NCBI RefSeq assembly: GCF_002742445.1
Contig: NZ_NJNQ01000001.1
Location: forward strand, 62,001-126,000
Origin: Bifidobacterium sp. N4G05
Lineage (GTDB): Bacteria; Actinomycetota; Actinomycetes; Actinomycetales; Bifidobacteriaceae
Reading direction: 5' to 3'
Length of the DNA: 64,000 bases
The position numbers were made by a program, and so were the translations under genes. The notes beneath the pieces are model-generated. The model saw only the letters and a list, made by a program, of their open reading frames with translations. It was not told the origin of the DNA and made no database searches. Positions 35,794-44,059 of the stretch are shown piece after piece. Numbering within the stretch: position 1 is the first letter of the stretch; each line of letters begins with the position of its first letter.

Positions 35794-36474
35794 ATGCGCG
35801 TTATTTTCAACGAAGAGCTCAAGGCTGTTGCCGATGATCTCGACCATATGGTCAAAGGCGTTCGCAAGGCGATCAACGGCGCCGGCGACGCGCTGCTGAA
35901 CCAGAATCTTGAAGCCGCCCAGGCCGTTATTGACGGCGACATCGAAATCGACGCCCTCGAAGCCAGCGTCATCGACCAATGCGTGAAGCTGCTGGCCAAG
36001 CAGAACCCGGTTGCCACCGATCTGCGCGTGGTTGTTTCCACCATGCGTTTGGCCACCACTTTCGAACGTATGGGCGATCTGGCTCGTCACATCGCCGAAG
36101 CCGCCCGCCGCACCTACCCGGCTTCCCCGCTGCCGCCCGAAGCCCAGACGCTGTTCGCCGAAATGCAGGCGTTCCTGAACGACGTCGCCGACCAGACCGT
36201 GGCCATGCTGTCTGACCGCGACACCAAGACCGCCGAACAGATCATCATCAACGACGACAAGCTAGACGAACTGCACAAGAAGACCTTTGAACTGGCTCAG
36301 TCCGCGGATTGGTCCGGCACCAACCAGCAGCTCATCGACGTGGTGCTGATCGGCCGCTTCATGGAGCGTCTTGGCGATCACGCCGTGTCCGCGGCTCGCC
36401 GCGTGGTGTACATCGTCTCCGGTTTCGACCCGTCCAAGGAGCCGACCCGCGACGAAGACACCGACATCGCCTGA
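35794..36474 (+). CDS. phoU: Phosphate transport system regulator PhoU
   Basis: 226 residues, two three-helix PhoU repeats, each with the metal-binding E/DxxxD pattern (EIDALEASVI; DDKLDELHKK) and the RLATTFERMGDLARHIAE / RFMERLGDHAVSAAR signature. It restrains the phosphate-responsive kinase and the Pst transporter at high phosphate. No pst genes in the window. AAAGG precedes the ATG; a perfect terminator follows. Confidence 0.95.
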   Translation: MRVIFNEELKAVADDLDHMVKGVRKAINGAGDALLNQNLEAAQAVIDGDIEIDALEASVIDQCVKLLAKQNPVATDLRVVVSTMRLATTFERMGDLARHIAEAARRTYPASPLPPEAQTLFAEMQAFLNDVADQTVAMLSDRDTKTAEQIIINDDKLDELHKKTFELAQSADWSGTNQQLIDVVLIGRFMERLGDHAVSAARRVVYIVSGFDPSKEPTRDEDTDIA

Positions 36475-36511
36475 TTTTTTTCTTGCGATCTTCTTTTTCA
36501 TCTTCTTTTTG

Positions 36512-36548
36512 AGAAGGCGGCTTCCGTTCCCCACTGAAGCCGCCTTCT
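36512..36548 (+). terminator. phoU terminator
   Basis: Perfect 13-bp stem (36512-36524 with 36536-36548), then TTGTTTTGTTTTT. Confidence 0.9.
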
Positions 36549-36716
36549 TGTTTTGTTTTTGCAATCTTTCAGCACGAATCGTCAAGCACTATCTCCCGCA
36601 TTATTTCACTTTCGTCAAGCCGTAAGAAAAATTAAACAATCTGTCTATTTTTTGCCCATATACTTTTACGCAATGTCGCGGCACAATATGTGCAGTGACA
36701 TCCAAAGGAGGCAGTC

Positions 36717-38597
36717 ATGTATTATTCCAACGGCAATTACGAAGCATTCGCCCGACCGAAGAAGCCCGAAGGCATGGACAGCAAGAACGCGTACATCATC
36801 GGCACCGGCTTGGCCGCACTCACCGCAGCCTGCTACCTGGTGCGAGACGCGCAAATGCCGGGCAGCCACATTCACGTATTCGAAAAGGACGCGGTTCCGG
36901 GAGGCGCCTGCGATGGCGCAAATATTCCCGGCGTCGGCTATGTGATGCGCGGCGGCCGTGAAATGGACAACCATTTCGAAGTGATGTGGGACATGTTCCG
37001 TTCCATTCCATCCATCGAAACGGAAGGCGTTTCCGTACTTGACGAGTATTACTGGCTGAACAAGGAAGATCCCAACTTCTCACTCTGCCGCTCCACAAAA
37101 GCGCGCGGCGTTGACGCAGGCACGAACGGCAAATTCAATCTGTCAGACAAAGCCTCGATGGAGATCATGAAATTGTTCTTCACGCCGAATGAGGAACTGT
37201 ACGGCAAGAAAATTTCTGATTATTTCGACGATGAGGTTTTCAATTCGAATTTCTGGATGTACTGGCGCACTATGTTCGCCTTTGAAAATTGGCATAGTGC
37301 GTTGGAAATGAAGCTGTATATCCGTCGATACATTCATCATATTGGCGGATTGCCGGACTTCAGTGCGTTGCGTTTTACCCGTTACAACCAGTATGAGTCG
37401 ATGATTCTGCCGATGATCAAGTATTTGGAAGGATTCGGCGTGCAGTTCCACTACAACGTGAAGGTGGAGAATGTCGATTTTAAGATTGGCGGCGGTATGG
37501 GTCCAGTTCGGCAGCATACAGGCACCGGTCAAGACACGATTTTGAAGAAGCAGGCTGAATCCGGTGTGTTCGTACGCAATCCGTATAGCTCACCAACCAA
37601 GAAAATGGCCACGCGCATCGACTTGACCGAGGCGGATGGCACCGCGCGAAGCATTGACCTGGGCGAAAACGATCTGGTATTCATTACTAACGGTGGTTGC
37701 GTGGAGAATTCGACCATGGGCTCGCAGACCGAAGCAGCCGCATGGGCTCCGGAGATCAAGCCCGGCGGCGGCTGGGATATGTGGCGTCGCATCGCCAAGC
37801 AAGACCCGAGTTTCGGCCACCCGGACGTATTCTGCGGCGATCCGGAGCATTCGAAGTGGATGAGCGCCACCGTTACCACGCTTGACATGGAGATTCCGCC
37901 GTATATTCAGAAAATCTGCAAGCGAGACCCGTTCACCGGCCATGTGGTGACCGGCGGCATTGTGACCGTCGAGGATTCCAATTGGCTTATGAGCTGGACG
38001 CTGAACCGTCAACAGCAATTCCGCGAACAGCCGAAGGATCAGCTGAGCGTATGGGTGTACGGCCTATTCCCCGACAAGCCGGGCAATTACGTGAAGAAGC
38101 CGATGCAGGAATGCACGGGCGAGGAGATCTGCGAGGAATGGCTCTACCATATGGGCGTGCCGACCGACAAGATCAAGGATCTCGCCACGAATCATGCGAA
38201 CACCGTGCCGGTGATGATGCCATACATCGATGCGTTCTTCATGCCTCGTTCCGTCGGAGACCGCCCTGATGTGGTGCCGGACGGCGCGGTGAACTTCGCT
38301 TTCCTCGGTCAGTTCGCCGAAACCCCGCGCGACACGATCTTCACCACTGAGTATTCGATGCGCACCGGCATGGAGGCTGTGTATACCTTGTGCGATGTGG
38401 ACCGTGGCGTGCCGGAAGTGTGGGGCTCGGTCTACGACGTACGCAACCTGCTCAACGCCACGGTGATGCTGCGTGACGGCAAGCCGATTACCGACATGAA
38501 GCTTAACCCCATTGAAAAGACCGTGCTGAAACAGATTCTGAAGAGGCTCGATTCCACCGACATTCCGATGTTACTTAAGGAATACGGCGTGATCTGA
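36717..38597 (+). CDS. ohyA: Oleate hydratase (myosin-cross-reactive antigen family)
   Basis: FAD enzyme that adds water to cis-9 double bonds of free unsaturated fatty acids, giving 10-hydroxy acids; in bifidobacteria it is linked to fatty-acid detoxification and solvent tolerance. 626 residues, full length. The FAD loop IIGTGLAALTAACYL starts near residue 27, and GGREMDNHFEVMWD and the NGGCVENSTMGS region are characteristic. AAAGGAGG lies 7 bases before the ATG. Monocistronic, bounded by strong terminators. Confidence 0.95.
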   Translation: MYYSNGNYEAFARPKKPEGMDSKNAYIIGTGLAALTAACYLVRDAQMPGSHIHVFEKDAVPGGACDGANIPGVGYVMRGGREMDNHFEVMWDMFRSIPSIETEGVSVLDEYYWLNKEDPNFSLCRSTKARGVDAGTNGKFNLSDKASMEIMKLFFTPNEELYGKKISDYFDDEVFNSNFWMYWRTMFAFENWHSALEMKLYIRRYIHHIGGLPDFSALRFTRYNQYESMILPMIKYLEGFGVQFHYNVKVENVDFKIGGGMGPVRQHTGTGQDTILKKQAESGVFVRNPYSSPTKKMATRIDLTEADGTARSIDLGENDLVFITNGGCVENSTMGSQTEAAAWAPEIKPGGGWDMWRRIAKQDPSFGHPDVFCGDPEHSKWMSATVTTLDMEIPPYIQKICKRDPFTGHVVTGGIVTVEDSNWLMSWTLNRQQQFREQPKDQLSVWVYGLFPDKPGNYVKKPMQECTGEEICEEWLYHMGVPTDKIKDLATNHANTVPVMMPYIDAFFMPRSVGDRPDVVPDGAVNFAFLGQFAETPRDTIFTTEYSMRTGMEAVYTLCDVDRGVPEVWGSVYDVRNLLNATVMLRDGKPITDMKLNPIEKTVLKQILKRLDSTDIPMLLKEYGVI

Positions 38598-38681
38598 GTC
38601 GATTGCGATTGACGTCCGCCTGCCGTACATCCCATGTTCCGCATTCCATCCGGCAGACGGACGCAATAGCCCAACAAAGGC

Positions 38682-38740
38682 AACGTATATGAAAAGGTGG
38701 AAACCCACAGTACGTGGGTTTCCACCTTTTCATATACGTT
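38682..38740. terminator. Very long bidirectional terminator
   Basis: 27-bp perfect inverted repeat (38682-38708 with 38714-38740) with only 5 loop bases, between the convergent ohyA and gpmA genes. Confidence 0.85.
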
Positions 38741-38784
38741 CCGTGCGATTGAACGCGATTACCTGCGTATCAATCGCAACAAAC

Positions 38785-39525
38785 TCACTTCTGGCCCTGA
38801 GCGGCGACGGCAGCGGCACCGGCAGCAGCGGCTTCCGGATCCAGGTACTCGCCACGCGGCTTGATCGGCTTGAAGTTCTCATCCAGCTCGTACAGCAGCG
38901 GCATTGCGGTCGGAATGTTGACCTTGGCGATCTCCTCTTCGGAGAGGTTGTCAAGCATCTTCACGATGGCGCGCAGGGAGTTGCCGTGAGCGGCGATCAG
39001 AACGGTCTTGCCAGCCTTCAGCTCCGGCTCGATGTCGGACTTGAAGTACGGCTCAACGCGCTTGACCACGTCGGCAAGGCATTCGGCTTCCGGAACCGGA
39101 TCGCCGGTGTAGCGCGGATCGTTGTTCTGCGCATACTCGTCGTTCGGATCGATCTCCGGCGGCGGAGTGGCGTAGGAACGGCGCCACAGCATGAACTTCT
39201 CGTCACCGTACTCCTGACGGATCTCGGTCTTGTTCTTGCCCTGCAGAGCGCCGTAGTGACGCTCGTTCAGACGCCAGCTGCGCTGAACCGGAATCCACAG
39301 ACGATCTGCCTCATCCAGAGCCACGTTGGCGGTGTTGATGGCGCGACGCAGCATCGAGGTGAAGACAATATCCGGAAGAACATTCTTCTCCTTGAGCAGA
39401 CGACCGCCATTCTTGGCTTCCTCGACACCCTGCTCGGTCAGCGGGACGTCGACCCAGCCGGTGAACTGATTGGTTTTATTCCATGCGCTCTGTCCATGAC
39501 GGAGCAGTACTAGTTTGTAAGTCAT
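38785..39525 (-). CDS. gpmA: 2,3-bisphosphoglycerate-dependent phosphoglycerate mutase
   Basis: Glycolytic 3-PG/2-PG interconversion. 246 residues; the phospho-histidine motif [10 protein letters not shown] opens the protein, [11 protein letters not shown] and AAHGNSLRA complete the active site. The C-terminus ends in an Ala-rich tail. ATG 39525 chosen (MTYKLV); ten upstream codons are open but lie in a T-rich spacer. Confidence 0.95.
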   Translation of the reverse strand: MTYKLVLLRHGQSAWNKTNQFTGWVDVPLTEQGVEEAKNGGRLLKEKNVLPDIVFTSMLRRAINTANVALDEADRLWIPVQRSWRLNERHYGALQGKNKTEIRQEYGDEKFMLWRRSYATPPPEIDPNDEYAQNNDPRYTGDPVPEAECLADVVKRVEPYFKSDIEPELKAGKTVLIAAHGNSLRAIVKMLDNLSEEEIAKVNIPTAMPLLYELDENFKPIKPRGEYLDPEAAAAGAAAVAAQGQK

Positions 39526-39634
39526 GTTTGCCAGTCTACCGCCTTGCACACCCAAAAACGAGTGTTTTCTCGATTATTCGAGTTACGTTTATTCAACAAT
39601 TTTCATTCCGCTGCAATCTACTGTCAGGCAAACG

Positions 39635-40582
39635 TTATGCAAGCATCGTCGATAGCACGAAAATCGCTGCGACAGTCAACGAATCGAGAGAACATAGCGG
39701 CAATGCTCTGCAGTAGGTTTTTCTTGCGATTGCGTACGATGCGGCAATTTGCGCCGCACACAGTATTGCAATAATTGCGATTAGCGGAATGCTGTTTGCC
39801 GCATATATCGACAATTGCAACAGATGGCGCAACGCGATCAATGCTGAAATAATCAGGATTGCAATAGTGAAGATAGTGCCGTTTCGCAGCCCCATTGCAG
39901 TCATCCACGTATGTTTTCCGTGATTGCGGTCAGATTCGATGTCGCGCAGATTGTTGACGCACAGCACAGCAACCGCGACCAATCCCGCAGCTGAACCGCC
40001 AAGCAATCCATCAGGCGTAATCGTGCCAGACAGGGCGAACATGGTACCGCAGGTGGCCGTCAATCCGAAGAAAATGAATACGAAGACCTCACCCAAATAG
40101 TGGTAGCCGTATGGGTGTTTGCCACCAACGTAGAACCAGCCTGCCGCCAAGCATGCAATGCCGACCAGAATGAACCACCAGTAGCCAGTCAGCGCAATGA
40201 TCGCCAGTCCGCACAGGCAAGCAAGCAGAGCGCTGATTCCCGCCGCAGCCAGCACTTTCTTGGGATTCACGCCGGAAGCCACGAGGCGGGCAGGACCGCG
40301 CGACGGCGTTGTTTTGCCGGAGACCGCAGAATCGTCTGCATCTTTCACCGGAACCGAACGCCCCTCATCCGTACCGCGAATGCCATCGGAATAATCATTG
40401 GCGAAATTGGCTGCGACCTGCAGCAACAATGCCACGAAACCGCACAACACCGCCACCGCAATGCGATGCTCGCCAGCATCATGCCAAGCCAGAGACGCCC
40501 CAATCAACACCGGCGCAATCGCCAACGGCAACGTTTTCAACCGTGCCCCACGAATCCAAATCGTCATTCCCATGAACGCCAT
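39635..40582 (-). CDS. menA: 1,4-dihydroxy-2-naphthoate polyprenyltransferase-like UbiA protein
   Basis: About 315 residues with eight or nine TM helices. The two Asp-rich prenyl-diphosphate motifs are clear: NFANDYSDGIRGTD and NLRDIESDRNHGKHT, the MenA forms. The enzyme would attach a polyprenyl tail to DHNA. No other men genes are in the window, and bifidobacteria are generally regarded as lacking respiratory menaquinone. ATGs at 40582, 40573 and 40567 are all possible starts. Same strand as lysS upstream and gpmA downstream. Confidence 0.85.
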   Translation of the reverse strand: MAFMGMTIWIRGARLKTLPLAIAPVLIGASLAWHDAGEHRIAVAVLCGFVALLLQVAANFANDYSDGIRGTDEGRSVPVKDADDSAVSGKTTPSRGPARLVASGVNPKKVLAAAGISALLACLCGLAIIALTGYWWFILVGIACLAAGWFYVGGKHPYGYHYLGEVFVFIFFGLTATCGTMFALSGTITPDGLLGGSAAGLVAVAVLCVNNLRDIESDRNHGKHTWMTAMGLRNGTIFTIAILIISALIALRHLLQLSIYAANSIPLIAIIAILCAAQIAASYAIARKTYCRALPLCSLDSLTVAAIFVLSTMLA

Positions 40583-40605
40583 TTTTATAGGGATGGCTCC
40601 GGCGG

Positions 40606-40690
40606 GCTGACGGCCCACTGGGCCGTCAGCTTTTCCGCCTCGCGTGAAGCCGATGTGAATTAAGGCTTCGCCTTAATTCAGCGGCTTCAC
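40606..40690 (-). terminator. Two hairpins between lysS and menA
   Basis: A nested hairpin covers the lysS stop: GTGAAGCCG/CGGCTTCAC outside and TGAATTAAGG/CCTTAATTCA inside (40644-40690). A second perfect 11-bp stem lies at 40606-40630 (GCTGACGGCCC). No T-run follows on the minus strand, so these may attenuate or protect the mRNA rather than stop it fully. Confidence 0.5.
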
Positions 40691-42349
40691 CAATGGGAAG
40701 GTGATGGTTTCGCGGATGGTGGCGCCGGTCAGGGCGATCAACAGTCGATCGATACCCATGCCCATGCCGCCTGCCGGAGGCATGCCCACACCGAGAGCCT
40801 CGAGGAAGTCCTCATCAATATCGCAGGCTTCTTCGTCGCCCGCGAGCGCATCCTTGGCCTGAGCCACGAAACGTTCACGCTGCACAACCGGATCGTTCAA
40901 TTCGGAGTAGCCGGTGGCCAGCTCGAAGCCGCGCACATACAGATCCCACTTTTCGACCACGCCTGGCTTGGAACGGTGGCCCTTGACCAGCGGGGAGGTT
41001 TCGACCGGGAAGTCACGCACGAAGGTCGGCTCGAACAGCTTGTCTTCGTAGAAGTGCTCCCACAGGTGTTCGACGAGCTTGCCGTGGTTCTCCACATCGT
41101 CGCGTTCCACGCCAAGCTTGTCGGCAATGGCACCGAGATGTTCCACGGAAGTGCCCGGATTGTCCGGGCCACCGTTCGGCACGATTTCCTCGCCGAGCGC
41201 TTCAGACAGGGAATCATACATGCTGATGGTCTTCCATTCGCCGCCGAAATCGTATTCGGTGCCGTCAAGCAACGTCACCTTGTGGGTGCCGAACACGTCC
41301 ATGGCAGTGTCTTGCACGAGCTGCTTGACGAGCGCACCGATAGTGTCGTAGTTGCCGTAAGCCTGATAGGCCTCGACCATGGTAAATTCCGGAGCGTGGG
41401 TGGCGTCAACGCCTTCGTTACGGAAGTCACGGTTGATCTCGAACACGCGGTCGATGCCGCCGACCAGGCAACGCTTGAGGAACAGTTCCGGCGCGATACG
41501 CAGATACAGGTCAAGGTCGAACGCGTTCATGTGCGTAGTGAACGGACGGGCCGCAGCACCGCCGTGCACGGTCTGCAACATCGGGGTTTCAACCTCGAGG
41601 AAGTCATGATCAGCGAAGGTCTTGCGCAGGGAAGCAACAGCCTTAGAGCGGTTACGCACCATATTGCGCATCTTCTCGTCGGCGATCATGCCGATGTACG
41701 GCTTGCGGGTGCGGGTATCCTCGTTCAGGTCCTTGTGCAGGGCCGGCAGCGGCTGAAGCGCCTTGGCGGCAATAGCCCATTCAGTGGCGAACACGGACAG
41801 TTCGCCGGTCTTGGAGGCAATCACACGACCCTTAATGAACAGGTGATCGCCCAGGTCAACCAGCTGCTTGAACTGCTTGAGGGAATCAGCGCCAATCTCC
41901 TTCTTGGAAATCATGCCCTGAATCTTGGTGCCATCGCCAGCGGAAAGCTGCACGAAGCACAAGCCACCGGCGTTGCGCAGGAAGAGTACGCGACCGGCGA
42001 TGCCGACCACGTCTTCGGTTTCGTCTCCGGCTTCAAGCTTGCCGTCATACTTGGCGCGGACCTCTTCGATGGTGGCGGTGACGTCGAGGGTCACCGGGTA
42101 CGGCTGAATGCCGTCCTTAAGCATCATGGCACGCTTGGCCACGCGCATCTGCACCTGTTCCGGATGCGCCAGCGGTCCGAATTCCTTATTGCCTGGATCA
42201 ACGGCCTCATCCAGGGTAGCGCCGTCATTGATCTTGGCGTAGATAGCCGCATCCTGCTGCAGCAGCATTTCGGCACGTTCCACTGTGGTCATAGCGGGAA
42301 CGGCAGCCTCTTCATTCTGATTTTCTTGCGATTCGATGGTCTCACTCAT
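40673..42349 (-). CDS. lysS: Lysyl-tRNA synthetase (class II)
   Basis: 558 residues from MSETIESQ: an acidic N-terminal extension, the OB-fold anticodon-binding domain (about 90-210, VVGIAGRVLFLRNAGGLCF), then the class II core with FEINRDFRNEG (motif 2) and GMGMGIDRLLIALTG (motif 3). Full length. An in-frame extension to 42442 would run into the tRNA-Pro promoter region and is rejected. No T-box leader seen. Confidence 0.96.
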   Translation of the reverse strand: MSETIESQENQNEEAAVPAMTTVERAEMLLQQDAAIYAKINDGATLDEAVDPGNKEFGPLAHPEQVQMRVAKRAMMLKDGIQPYPVTLDVTATIEEVRAKYDGKLEAGDETEDVVGIAGRVLFLRNAGGLCFVQLSAGDGTKIQGMISKKEIGADSLKQFKQLVDLGDHLFIKGRVIASKTGELSVFATEWAIAAKALQPLPALHKDLNEDTRTRKPYIGMIADEKMRNMVRNRSKAVASLRKTFADHDFLEVETPMLQTVHGGAAARPFTTHMNAFDLDLYLRIAPELFLKRCLVGGIDRVFEINRDFRNEGVDATHAPEFTMVEAYQAYGNYDTIGALVKQLVQDTAMDVFGTHKVTLLDGTEYDFGGEWKTISMYDSLSEALGEEIVPNGGPDNPGTSVEHLGAIADKLGVERDDVENHGKLVEHLWEHFYEDKLFEPTFVRDFPVETSPLVKGHRSKPGVVEKWDLYVRGFELATGYSELNDPVVQRERFVAQAKDALAGDEEACDIDEDFLEALGVGMPPAGGMGMGIDRLLIALTGATIRETITFPLVKPLN

Positions 42350-42399
42350 AAGCCCACAGTGTACCGAGAAGCCACTACACCACATGCGACACGCCGTAT

Positions 42400-42427
42400 T
42401 TGCATTACCTAAGCAATCGTGTAATAT
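42400..42427 (+). promoter_or_regulatory. tRNA-Pro promoter
   Basis: TTGCAT (42400-42405), 16-base spacer, TAATAT (42422-42427), 17 bases before the tRNA. Confidence 0.7.
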
Positions 42428-42444
42428 TTCCAACTGTTGCAAAA

Positions 42445-42518
<74 letters not shown>

Positions 42519-42524
42519 CAACTT

Positions 42525-42548
42525 AAGGCGGAACTTCGGTTCCGCCTT
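42525..42548 (+). terminator. tRNA-Pro terminator
   Basis: Perfect 10-bp stem AAGGCGGAAC/GTTCCGCCTT closed by a TTCG tetraloop, followed by T6. Confidence 0.92.
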
Positions 42549-42684
42549 TTTTATTTCCAGCGCATCAGCGGTGCAAAACAGCATATACGAGACGCAACCA
42601 CCTGAAAAATCAAAAAACACGTAATACACAAGCGCGTAAACAAGCGCGCACACCAACACGCTTCACGTTCATGGAGGAGAGACT

Positions 42685-43872
42685 GTGAAAAGAAGCATTC
42701 TGGCTTTGGCTTCCGGCGCCTTTATTCTTGGTGCCGCAGAATTCGTGATGATGGGCATTCTGCCCCAGACAGCCGCCGCCATGCAGGTCAGCATTCCTGC
42801 GGCAGGCCATTATATTTCCGCATATGCGATCGGCGTGTGCGTAGGCACGCTGATTCTGGTGTTCGGCCGTAAGATACCGCCGAAGAATCTCATTATTCTG
42901 TTCATGATCATCGCGCTGGTCGGCAATACGTTGAGCGCGGTTTCGTTCAATTCCCCCATGTTGTTGGGTGCTCGTTTCATTTCGGGCTTGCCGCATGGCG
43001 CGTTTTTCGGTACGGCCACGCTGATTGCCAAGACTTTGGCCGATAAGGGCAAGGAAGCGCAGTCCGTGTCGATGATGGTGACGGGTCAGACGGTTGCCAA
43101 TATGTTGGGTGTGCCTGCGGGCACATTGCTTTCGGAAATGCTGTCGTGGCGTTTGGCGTTTGCGATTCTTGCCGCTTGGGCATTGATGACGATGGTGTTG
43201 GTGATCGCATGGGTGCCGTTCGTCGCGCCGATCAAGGACGCTGGTATTAAAGGGCAGTTCCGTTTCCTCACTCACGCCGGTCCGTGGTTTATTCTCATGG
43301 CGGTGTTCTGCGGTAATTCCGGTATTTTCTGCTGGTGGAGCTACATTTCGCCGTGGCTGCAGAAGGTCGGTGGATGGGATTCCTCGATGGTTCCCCTGTT
43401 AATGGTGCTTGCTGGTTTCGGCATGGTGCTTGGCGGTATTGCTGGCGGCCGTTTGACTGATTTGTGGAAGCCAGGTGCCACTGCCGGTCTTTCGCAGGCC
43501 ATCGCCACGGTTGGTTTGCTGTTGGTGTTTTTCGTTCCCGGCAATCTCGTTACGACTGCGGTGTTGACGTTCATGCTTGGTTTCGCGCTGTTCTTCAACT
43601 CGTCTCCACAGCAGCTGCTGATGGTGCAGGCCGGTGAGGGCGGCGGCGAACTGATTGCGGGCGCGGCCGTGCAGATCGCGTTCAATTTCGGCAATGCAAT
43701 CGGTTCGATCGTTGGTGGTGCCGCATTGACGGCAACCGCCATGAACTACCATTACACCGGTTTGGCCGGTGCTCCGATCGCCTTGATCGCGGTGATTATG
43801 CTGGTCACCTATTCGCGTCGTTACGAAACGCATACGGGTGCTACGGAGCGTATGCGCGAAGTGCATGTCTGA
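42685..43872 (+). CDS. MFS transporter, DHA/AraJ-type exporter
   Basis: 395 residues, 12 TM helices, start GTG 42685 with GGAGGAGA 6 bases upstream. ASGAFILGAAEFVMMGILP and the GLPHGAFFGTATLIA region are typical of the sugar/drug efflux AraJ/YdhP group. Substrate unknown. Followed by a perfect 20-bp terminator. Confidence 0.9.
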   Translation: MKRSILALASGAFILGAAEFVMMGILPQTAAAMQVSIPAAGHYISAYAIGVCVGTLILVFGRKIPPKNLIILFMIIALVGNTLSAVSFNSPMLLGARFISGLPHGAFFGTATLIAKTLADKGKEAQSVSMMVTGQTVANMLGVPAGTLLSEMLSWRLAFAILAAWALMTMVLVIAWVPFVAPIKDAGIKGQFRFLTHAGPWFILMAVFCGNSGIFCWWSYISPWLQKVGGWDSSMVPLLMVLAGFGMVLGGIAGGRLTDLWKPGATAGLSQAIATVGLLLVFFVPGNLVTTAVLTFMLGFALFFNSSPQQLLMVQAGEGGGELIAGAAVQIAFNFGNAIGSIVGGAALTATAMNYHYTGLAGAPIALIAVIMLVTYSRRYETHTGATERMREVHV

Positions 43873-43910
43873 CATTCGACAATCAGTTATTTCGATTATT
43901 TCTGTTATTT

Positions 43911-43953
43911 AACGGGATATCTCATCACAATTATTGTGATGAGATATCCCGTT
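43911..43953 (+). terminator. MFS gene terminator
   Basis: Perfect 20-bp inverted repeat (43911-43930 with 43934-43953) with a 3-base loop, then TGTTCTTTTT. Confidence 0.9.
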
Positions 43954-44059
43954 GTTCTTTTTACGACGTATCGCATGTTCCCCATCTTTCGTTGTTTCGC
44001 CGTCTGCGATGCCGTCTGCGGTTCGGGAGATGATGGAAGTCACCGATGAAGGGATTGCG

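Noticed and set aside
40976..42412. 478-residue plus-strand ORF
   Set aside because: Lies wholly antisense to lysS; an open frame caused by codon bias of the real gene. Similar antisense frames opposite fucO (8508-9836), the PLP gene (52562-54070), the NCS1/hydrolase genes (57483-58847), the ADP-ribosylglycohydrolase gene (60705-62348) and galE (25390-26619) were dropped for the same reason.
42350..42444. T-box leader for lysS
   Set aside because: The spacer is too short, contains the divergent tRNA-Pro promoter, and lacks the T-box sequence.
43952..44059. Longer start for the TPR-DUF4037 protein
   Set aside because: The extension overlaps the MFS terminator's T-run and has no ribosome site; AAGGG precedes ATG 44060.
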